Position numbers and translations under genes: made by a program
Source: Bidens hawaiensis
Lineage: Eukaryota > Streptophyta > Magnoliopsida > Asterales > Asteraceae
Length of the DNA stretch: 64,000 nt
Assembly (NCBI GenBank): GCA_021521415.1
Contig: JAIQDT010005781.1
Coordinates: forward strand, 62,001-126,000
Direction: 5' to 3'
Part shown: piece by piece, positions 56,110 through 64,000 of the stretch
Layout: every line of letters starts with the position of its first letter
Numbering within the stretch: position 1 is the stretch's first letter
Notes under the pieces: generated by a model
Told to the model about the DNA's origin: nothing
Databases searched by the model: none
What the model saw: the letters and a program-made list of their open reading frames with translations, nothing else

Positions 56110-56964
56110 AACGTTACAGAAGACGACACAGATGACGGGGTCAGCAGTGATGAGGCTTTGGTTTGTAGTGTTGAGAGTAACGTTGATTCCTGGGTTATGG
56201 ATTCTGGTGCATCGTTTCATGCCACTCACTGCAGTGAAACGATGAAGAATCTAAAGTTTGGTGATTTCGGAAGGGTAAGACTTGCGAACGATGAAGTTCT
56301 TAACGTTACGGGCATGGGTGACACTAATTTGATGACTTCAGCTGGTTCATGGACTTTGAGAGATGTCAGGGTTATTCCAAGTCTAAAGAGATTATTGATT
56401 TCAGTTAGGCAATTGGATGATCAGGGGCATTAGATTAAGTTCAGGAACTGGCAGTGGAAAGTGGTTAAAGGTAATCATGTCATGGCTCGAGGAAGAAAGA
56501 CAGGTTCGTTGTACATGGTTAGTTTACCATCTGAGGGAGTAACCGCCCCAGTTCAGAAGAAAGTCAAAATCCGGTTCACAGAGTCTATTGGGCAGAAGAA
56601 GGTTTGTTTTGCAGGAGAGAAACCCAGAGCCATAGGTCAGATTCAAGTTAAACGTGTATGGAAGGGTTCAAAAAAACTAGTTAAAGGTGTTCGTGACAGT
56701 GGGAGCACTGGTAGTCAGTTAGTCAAAGCTTTAGTTCCATCTACTAGACGGCAGTGGGCTAAAAGAACCAGTGTTCCATCTGTTAAAGTCTCTCTAGAAG
56801 GTTACCTACTATATATGGAGAGTGTTTGTTCTCTGGATATCTCAGGATTCGACAGTTTGTGTAAGTGGGAGCCGGTAGGGACAGAGGACGAGTCAGTGGC
56901 AGTTTTAGCCATGACTGATGTGTTAGAGCTCGGAGGAGCTTCAACGGGCCTTCATGTTAAATGA
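56107..56964 (+). pseudogene. Copia protease and pre-integrase tail
   Basis: 56107-56433 has DSWVMDSGASFHAT with the catalytic Asp, then VRLANDEVLNVTGMGD and RDVRVIPSLKRLLISVRQLD, all typical of copia protease. One stop at 56431 separates it from 56461-56964, which starts with KGNHVMARGRKTGSLYMVSL, the GAG-pre-integrase motif. It then runs into a basic ~140-residue tail with no integrase motif (no HHCC, no DD35E), ending at 56964 only ~100 bp before the 3' LTR. Confidence 0.75.
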
Positions 56965-57066
56965 TGAAAAGGCGGCTGCAACTAGGTGAGTCGAGGAGAT
57001 TACTAGAGGTACAAGTATTCACAGCGGATGGCCGTTTGAAGTTTATCAAGCCTCCAAGTGGGAGAT

Positions 57067-57418
57067 TGTTGGGTTTGTGGATGCTTGGGCTCGGTTTAGG
57101 CCCGGTTTACTTGAAGATGGATTAAATAGGTTTTATAAAGATAGAAGACATGGGAGGTTTTGGGTCGGCCCTATATCTCTTATTAGGACCCGTTTGTGTT
57201 ATCTTGTTCCCTAAGCTGGAAACCCTAACTAGTCTTTATATATTGTAATCATTATACTTGCAATTCTCACAAGTGAGGCAGTAGCAATAATAAAATACCG
57301 GTTGCAGCCAGTGGACGTAGGTCAGTCTAGACCGAACCACGTAAATCTCGCGTGTTCATCTTCGCTTATTTTTCTCTTGCGGTATTATTCGTGTTTGTGC
57401 GTGTCCTAGATCCTAACA
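57067..57418 (+). mobile_element. 3' LTR of the copia derivative
   Basis: It starts TGTTGGGTTTGTGG after the purine tract and ends TCCTAACA. It aligns with 54281-54635. Confidence 0.82.
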
Positions 57419-58145
57419 GGGATCCCACTAGAAGACTTGCTGTCTTGAATTAAATGGGCTTGAACGTGAGCAGAAGGTGACTTCAAACTAAGTTGAAATA
57501 GTACAAACCTGGGCAGAATGGGCTCAAAACCGAGCCTCTTTGCTTCCCTGTTTTTACTAAACTTTATGTAGATCTAAATGTTTGGTAGACACTTGAAGTT
57601 TTCTTCCCTCTCTTGCTCTTCGATGCTTGCTCTTAAAGCGTCTCTGTGAGTTCAAATGAACTCCTAGGTTATCTTGGGCCTTTCGACCGTAATGTCTTCA
57701 ACCTCCATATCGTCTTCATTTATGAATAAACTGATCCACCGGTGTTCTTTATATCTTCCCGGTATGGATGTGCACTCGTGGGCACTTCGGACTTAATGAC
57801 GCCGTTGGTTCCAATGGAACCGAGGGTGGTGGTTGCGGTGGCATGTCGCCGGAGTATGCGTCTTGTTGGATGAGAGCAATCGTCATGTCTGACTTTTCAA
57901 GACTCGCCGGAGAATAATTCAAGATCCTTGACTCACAGAATATTCCGAAGTCGGGAAAAAGATTCCGACGATGGAAATAACGCCGGAGAATTTGAACTAG
58001 GTTGCTGCTTGTTTACCGAAATAGTGGATGGACAAAACCAAGACCTTTCGATGGTGAGACAACGGTGGTGACGGCGGTTTTATCGACCATTCTTTTAGAG
58101 GTTTAAATGAGACCTGTGATCAAGAGGTCCCACGGATGGTGCCAA
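57419..58145 (-). other. 5' leader of the LARD-like element
   Basis: It lies between the 5' LTR/PBS (58134-58145) and the nested copia element. It has GA-rich and GCCGGAG-containing sequence but no recognisable gag. Confidence 0.45.
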
Positions 58146-58470
58146 TGTTGGAACCTATTCCCACGAGGGGGGTAACGTGCCTAACAAGATGTAGAGAGAA
58201 TGGTGATCAATGTTATATTTGTGTGTATTAGTGAGTGTGTAACGTTTCTTTACATGATTCTTTCCTCCCCTTATATAGAGGGGAGGTATTACATAATATA
58301 ACTAGTAGTTAGTTTCTCTCCAAATCCACATGAAGTAGTTTCCCTCCAAATCATTTCCCTCCAAGTGACTTTCTAGAATGTTCTCCTTGTTGGGCTTTCT
58401 GTATTAGACTCTTATAATCTTGTTGGGTCATAACCTAGTTATGAGGCCCGTCTAATGGATAGGCTCTTTA
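58146..58470 (-). mobile_element. 5' LTR of the LARD-like element
   Basis: 325 bp, aligned with 44899-45223. TATA in a hairpin loop lies at 58264-58286. The TSD GAAAG follows. Confidence 0.85.
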
Positions 58471-58475
58471 GAAAG

Positions 58476-58872
58476 CAGGTCACAATGTGTCAATGGGTCT
58501 AATTAAACCAATGTGTATTTTTAATGCATCAAAACCAAATCACTCCATTTATTTGCAATATTTTTTATTAGTACTTCAATAATATAACTTTTATAATCAT
58601 ACTTGATAAGTTAATAGGTTAATAACCTGCAAAAGATTAGAATTATTTGGACACAAAGTGTTTCGAATCAACCCATCTTAACCTGACCCATACAAAAACT
58701 TACCCATTACTTGTTCCTTCTCTTCTAATCCAATAACCTCATAAGCTAACAACTTATACATTCATTACTCGGTCCTTGCAGCCTCAAGTTCCACCTAACA
58801 ACATAAAGTTTAAAGAAATTATTAGAAGTAAAATTTAACAAACATGTGCCATACCCTTGCGAACATATTATT

Positions 58873-58906
<34 letters not shown>

Positions 58907-59418
58907 GTATTATTATTATTTATTTACCCATTTGGCCCATTAGAGATACGACACTAATTGGCCCATTTATGAGTAAAACTCGACCAGCAAATGAAAAGAT
59001 ATACTAATTACTAACCAGTAATTAGGGGTGAGCATGGGTCGGTTTTGGGTGGTTTTTGGCCAAATCCATAACCATAACCGATATAACGGTTAATAGATAA
59101 CCATAACAATAACCGATCCGTCATGGCGGTTTTGGTTAATCGGTTTTAACGGTTATAGCGAGTCGGTTATGGGTCGGTTAACCGTGACCAAGATAAACAA
59201 TCCTTCCGTATGATTGTGAACACTGAATAGTCGTTAATTTTATTGTGAATTTCAAAGATATTTTCTTTTTTATTTCAATTTATGGAATATACATATTTAA
59301 TTGACATACTAAATACTTGAGATGACAATTTGGATGGAAATTCAGAACGACAATTATGGACCATTGGAATGAATATGGCAATCAATATCACTAATATTAT
59401 TGGCTTAAATCCTAGTAG
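58476..59418. other. Unassigned AT-rich DNA
   Basis: An ATT microsatellite is at 58868-58922. 59025-59190 is rich in CGGTTA and ACCGATA words beginning TAGGGGTGAGCATGGGTCGG, like the terminus of plant hAT-type repeats, but no opposite end was found. Confidence 0.45.
58868..58922. repeat. ATT microsatellite
   Basis: About 18 ATT/AGT units. Confidence 0.9.
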
Positions 59419-60300
59419 GCGTGTCACACCCCGTCTAGAACAATGCGGAAGCGTAAAACGGGAATGTAACAGACACCTCTGATATCAACACATTGTTTAT
59501 AAAGAAACATTACAAACTAATTTACAATATATTACATTTCTTTGTTCTATCATTGTTTTACGGTCTAGGTGATACAAACAAAACTAGTTCGTTAACTATA
59601 CATTCTTACTACTAACTCCCTTGCTTCTATTCACATAGCATCAACTACACACTTCAGGCAAGTAACAGATCACCAAATTACTCCGATTTAGGTACACCTG
59701 AAAAGCAGTTTAAAACGGGTCAACTACTAGGGTTGGTGAGTTTCACGAGTTTCAAGAAATCAGTATTAAGTATTCACAAGTCAACACTTGTAATCATGAA
59801 ATAAGTATGTATGTAAATGATGTATGTGATGTAATTATGCTAAGCTACAGTGAAGCCTGGACTGTTCGTGCTGCGTGCCTCCATTTCCCATGCTCAATCA
59901 ACCACTGTGGCCCCTTTCCGCCCAAAACATGCCCCGGTAGCCATGTCTAACACTACATAGCTGGTTCGTAAAAATAAAATATGGACATGTGCAAACGGGA
60001 TAATGTCTCAGCAACCGTGCTGGCCCCGCCTTGGTTTTTCAAACCAATAGTACTATTCACAAGCCACCGGCTCGAAGTTAATCACTGTGATCGTGGGGAC
60101 TTTCGTGTGTTAGCACTTACATAATTTACATCATCACATGTTTCAGATAAGTATATAGATTTAAGAAAAAATGCTTTTCACCCCAAAAGTTCGTAAAACA
60201 GTTTAAAAGTGGGGTCATGAAACTCACGGTTTAGTAGATATTTGGTACTGTATCAGCTCGTGGTTTGTCCGGTCCGCTATCAGTAGTTCCTATAATCAAT

Positions 60301-60336
60301 ATTATAATAATATTAATATTTTAATATTATTATAAT
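60301..60336. repeat. Perfect 16-bp AT-rich inverted repeat
   Basis: ATTATAATAATATTAA and TTAATATTATTATAAT flank a TATT loop. Confidence 0.85.
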
Positions 60337-60810
60337 CTCAATACTAAGCTGTGTTGTATAACTAATCTGGGTGTAGCTGGAACGCCCAGAAAGTGGCAAT
60401 AGGCTTAGGTTGTGATGTTGTTCAATGTCTAATACTTAAAACCGAACTTGGCTCAGACTCCCGTTTTCCCTGCTAGGCCAAGTGGCTCGTTTACGCGTTC
60501 AGAAAGCAGTTATGGGAAAATAAGCTTGGGTAAATGTATTGGTTAATAACATGATTAAGTTATAAAGAAATATCACATACTGGGGTCCCGGATTAGCCAC
60601 GGGGCCCGTTTCCGTTTATTCAGTTTGATTTGAGAAGAAACGCGCACAATCCACCCGGACTGTCCAGGTTTCTCATAGAAAAGTTCATTTTCACTTAATT
60701 AGTCCAAACATATGATTTTTAATTACTCTTGGTGTTTTGATTTTCTCGCAGGTTCACTAGTCGCGAACTTGCCGGTTGTTATAAAAACTGAATTTGTTTA
60801 ATATTCAGAT

Positions 60811-63586
60811 TAGCATAATTAATTAACCGTTAATCATTAAATTATGAAAATTTAACCACTTATCAATTAAAATATGTATATTTTTATAAAAATATTTCTG
60901 GAATTTATTTACTGATTTATTAATTTATAAAAATTCATGTTATCAGCTATATTTCGCTTGAAAATCGTCCGTTTCCCCCAAAAAATTTCCAAAAATTCCA
61001 CAAAATTTCTTGAATACTCAAATCATGTCCCAAAACAACATGTATCAATTCCAGAATGTAAAAAGCTCGTGCAATATTCTTTTCGGCCCAAATTCGGCTG
61101 TAAAAATACACACGAACGCGAATAAACAAAATACCTTTAAACTTCTCCAAATACTCCAAAAATTTATATGTGATAAAAATACATCAAATCTGAGTTCCCA
61201 GAAAAATTTCATAATTTTTGAAGTATTTAAGCTATTTTTCCCAAATAAACGTCCCAATTCGGTAATAAATTCGCCAAATATTCTCGGATGGTCAAAAAAT
61301 TACCAAATTCGAACAGGGACTCATTGACATAGTCCCTGATGTCCCTGGAAAATTTCAAGTCCTAAAAATATGCACATCACAACCTTAACCTAAATAGCCC
61401 GTAAGCGAGTGTTTCGGCATTACCTTAGCGGGTTTGGCTCGTTTCAGACCTTTTAATCAAGTTTTCAGGTTCTTGTGCTGCTAAGCAAGCTAGGTACAAG
61501 TCCTATATCACAAACCAAGCAATATTTCATCAACATAACAGCCTTTAAGTTAGGGTTTCGGCTAGTGCACAAAAACGAACTTTTGAACCTTAAAAACGTT
61601 GTTTCAACCCTTTAATCCGTGTTTATGGCTAAAAAAAATATCAAAACAGGTTCCTTACCGTGTTTATGATCAAAACATTCATGGACCATTTTTAGGATTT
61701 TTACACGGTTAGGAATGATTTTTAGTAATCAAGACATGTTTTTATGGTATTAAACAAGTTTAAACAAGTTCAAAAGCTACTTATTTAAGCTCTTACCTTA
61801 GGTTTTCTTGCTGTTTTTGGCTGGAGAAGAAGTTGTATCCAGAGTTTTCAAGAAAATGAGGTTAAAATATCTTGTATCAAGTTTAAATATGAAAGAACTA
61901 AAAGGGGGGGGGGGCTGCTGACTTGCGATCGGAGGTCCATGGGCCCATCTTGGGCCCATTTTGGCCCAAGTTTCTGATTTCTCAAGCCCAAATACGAAAA
62001 GCCCGGTCCAAATTTAGTTCGGGTTCGATTTTTGGCGCGAAAAACTTATCGGGCGCGTTAAACAGCACGAAAACAAGTGTTTTTCGGCTAGTTTTGTGTA
62101 AAATTAAAAACATACTATATGTTTGTAAAAATCAAAAATATTTTCACGGATCGCTTACAACGTTCCAAATAAGTGTTTGGTAAGTCTTTTTCGGCCCAAA
62201 TAGCATAATTAATTAACCGTTAATCATTAAATTATGATAATTTAACCAGTTATCAATTAAAATATGTAGATTTTAATAAAAATATTTTTGGAATTTATTT
62301 ACTGATTTATTAATTTATAAAAATTCATTTTATCAGCTATATTTCGCTTGAAAATCGTCCGTTTACCCCAAACAATTTCCAAAAATTCCACAAAATTTCC
62401 TGAATACTCAAATCATGTCCCAAAACAACCTGTATCAATTCCTGAATATAAAAAGCTCGTGTAATATTCTTTTCGGCCCAAATTCGGCTGTAAAAATTCA
62501 CACGAACGCAAATAAACAAAACACCTTTAAACTTCTCCAAATAATCCCAAAATTCCTATGTGATAAAAATACATCAAATCTGAGTTCCCAGAAAATTTTC
62601 ATAATTTTTGAAGTACTTTAGCTATTTTTCCCAAATAAACGTCCCAATTCGGTAATAAATTAACTAAATATTCTCGGATGGTCGAAAAATTACCAAATTT
62701 GAACAGGGACTCATTGACATGGTCCCTGATGTCCCTGACAAATTTCAAGTCCTAAAAATATGCACATCACAAACTTAACCTAAATAGCCCGTAAGCGAGT
62801 GTTTCGGCATTACCTTAGCGGGTTTGGCTCGTTTCCGACCTTTTAATCAAGTTTTCAGGTTCTTCTGCTTCAAAGAAAGCTAGGTACAAGTCCTATATCA
62901 CAAACCAAGCAATTTTCATCAACATAACAGCCCTTAAGTTAGGGTTTCGGCTAGTGCACAAAAACGAACTTTTGAACCGTAAAAACGTCGTTTCAACCCT
63001 TTAATCCGTGTTTATGGCCAAAAAAAACTATCAAAACAGGTTCCTTTCCATGTGTATGATCAAAACATGTTTATGGACCATTTTTAGGATTTTTACACGG
63101 TTAGGAATGATTTTTAGTAACCAAGACATGTTTTTATGGTATTAAACAAGTTTAAACAACCATAAAAGCTACTTATTTAAGCCCCTTACCTTAGGGTTTG
63201 AAGGTTTTTAGCTGGAACAGAGCTTATGTCCAGAGTTTTCAAGAAAATGAGGCTAAAAATATCTTGGATCTAGTTTAAATATGAAAGAACCAAAAGGGGG
63301 GGCTGCAGTTTGCGATCGGAGGTCCATGGGCCCATTTTGGGCCCATTTTGGCCCAAGTTTCTGATTTCTCAAGCCCAAATACGAAAAACCCAGTCCAAAT
63401 TTAGTTCGGGTTTGGTTTTTGGCGTGAAAAACTTATCGGGTGCGTTAAACAGCGCGAAAACGAGTGTTTTTCGGCTAGTTTTGTGTAAAATTATAAAGAC
63501 ATACAATATGTTTGTAAAAATCAAAACAATTTTCACGGATCGCTTAAAACATTTCAAGTAAATGTTTGGTAAGTCTTTTTCGGCTT
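60811..63586. repeat. 1390-bp tandem duplication inside the LTR
   Basis: Copy 1 is 60811-62200 and copy 2 is 62201-~63586. Both start TAGCATAATTAATTAACCG and end in GTAAGTCTTTTTCGGC. They differ by scattered substitutions and small indels. Short open frames inside are duplicated too and look non-coding. Confidence 0.9.
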
Positions 63587-64000
63587 AACAGATGATACAA
63601 TGCTTGGTTTGTAACTATCTTTTGCGTTAAATCTATAGCGGGTAGTTAAACGAGCATATTTTCGTTTAACTTGTTTGCTATCAAACTAAGACCATATTTC
63701 TAATATTTTAGCTTGTATAGATCGTATATCACTTATAGATGGCCCCCCGAGATATCTGGGTCATAGCCCGACCCGTTCGGTTAATCGTTCGTTTGTTACG
63801 CAAAAGGCGTTTATTTGCTTAATCGGTAAATACGTACTGAGGTGTACCTTGTTTTGGCTCAAATGCCACAAGGCGTGGAGAAATTTTTTCTATAACGGCA
63901 GTAAGTATTAAAATATCCTGCTCATGCACTAATTCTATTTTCCATACCCTTTTTTCTCGATCAATAGTTACATTTATGGGACGGTTCGGTTATGGCGGGT

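Larger units (their letters stand above)
54281..57418 (+). mobile_element. Ty1/copia-type retrotransposon derivative lacking integrase and RT
   Basis: The direct repeats 54281-54635 and 57067-57418 (about 355 and 352 bp) end in TCCTAACA. The left one is followed by the PBS TGGTATCAAGAGC (54638-54650), and the right one is preceded by the purine tract AAGTGGGAGATTG. The interior (2.4 kb) has a copia gag, zinc knuckle, protease and a short tail, but no integrase, RT or RNase H. I could not find a matching target-site duplication (GATAT on the left, GGGAT on the right). The first ~15 bp of the two LTRs also differ. Confidence 0.78.
44899..58470 (-). mobile_element. Large non-coding LTR retrotransposon (LARD-like), with nested insertions
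   Basis: The two 325-bp LTRs (44899-45223 and 58146-58470) are flanked by the duplication GAAAG at 44894-44898 and 58471-58475. On -, the PBS TGGCACCATCCG follows the right LTR, and a purine tract (CTGGGAGACT) precedes the left LTR, so transcription runs on -. No gag or pol of its own is visible in the ~8 kb that remain after removing nested elements at 48200-50545 and 54281-57418. The interior is dominated by tandem arrays. The PBS and hairpin/purine-tract layout resemble the Tat element, which may be its helper type (inference). Confidence 0.82.
59419..64000 (-). mobile_element. Probable large LTR (partial), likely Ty3/gypsy, oriented on -
   Basis: It begins TGTCACACCCCG, a common LTR terminus. 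The left part has the same kind of motifs, in the same orientation, as the Tekay LTR (GAGTTTCACGAG, then GAAACTCACGG). No PBS complement lies to its left, so it would be the 3' end of a 3' LTR or a solo LTR. The right end is beyond the window. It contains a 1390-bp tandem duplication. No coding motif was recognised. Confidence 0.45.

Noticed and set aside
59025..59190. hAT-type terminus (TAGGGGTGAGCATGGG)
   Set aside because: No opposite terminus or 8-bp duplication was found, so it was left as an observation only.
61923..63561. Two similar open frames (61923-62183 and 63310-63561, +)
   Set aside because: They are duplicated by the 1390-bp repeat, differ by a frame-disrupting indel and have no motif.

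Overview
The window is a stretch of a plant nuclear genome. It is most likely from a eudicot with a large, repeat-rich genome; the retrotransposon families fit Asteraceae, but that is inference. Nearly all coding potential is LTR-retrotransposon pol/gag, the DNA is AT-rich, and there are plant-type MITEs. I can support only one host gene: an arginine-rich tandem CCCH zinc-finger (RR-TZF) protein at 18276-19437 (+), which carries a 1-nt frameshift. I saw no rRNA, tRNA or CRISPR array.

Layout. (1) 1-~5484: right end of a Tat-lineage Ty3/gypsy element on +, with RNase H, integrase, a spliced-looking antisense gene on -, and a 3' LTR. (2) ~6480-14120: decayed Athila-lineage Ty3/gypsy DNA on -, with RT, RNase H, integrase and an Athila ORF1-type protein. 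It also carries small coiled-coil ORFs and ten copies of a GC-rich palindromic module; three of these modules lie 15-18 bp upstream of TATA boxes. (3) 14120-21650: quieter DNA with the zinc-finger gene, a degenerate ~500-bp tandem array and two Harbinger-type MITEs. (4) 21649-44721: a complete but decayed Tat-lineage element on -, delimited by a CATAT target-site duplication. Two tandem copies of an antisense gene lie between pol and its 3' LTR, and its RT is split by a young Tekay-type chromovirus (31753-41212, TSD AGGCT) with near-identical 2186-bp LTRs. (5) 44894-58475: a largely non-coding LTR element on - (TSD GAAAG, 325-bp LTRs). It holds several tandem arrays and two nested insertions: a 2.3-kb non-autonomous LTR element (48200-50545, TSD TTGGG) and a Ty1/copia derivative lacking integrase and RT (54281-57418). 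(6) 58476-64000: unassigned DNA, then part of a large LTR containing a 1390-bp tandem duplication.

Element boundaries were set by matching LTR pairs, target-site duplications, primer-binding sites and polypurine tracts read directly from the sequence. Lineage names come from motif recognition without database searches. Most retroelement genes are broken. The exception is the Tekay element: its gag and pol frames are open with all catalytic motifs present, and are offset by one +1 frame change at a short overlap.

Most interesting signals: the palindrome-TATA-small-ORF cassettes in the Athila region; a 40-bp hairpin with compensatory changes abutting polypurine tracts in two different elements; the duplicated antisense genes with their own TATA boxes and introns; a 20-bp phased array of the palindrome TTCGATCGAA in the Tekay LTRs; and the non-autonomous element built from AACTTCGCC inverted repeats.
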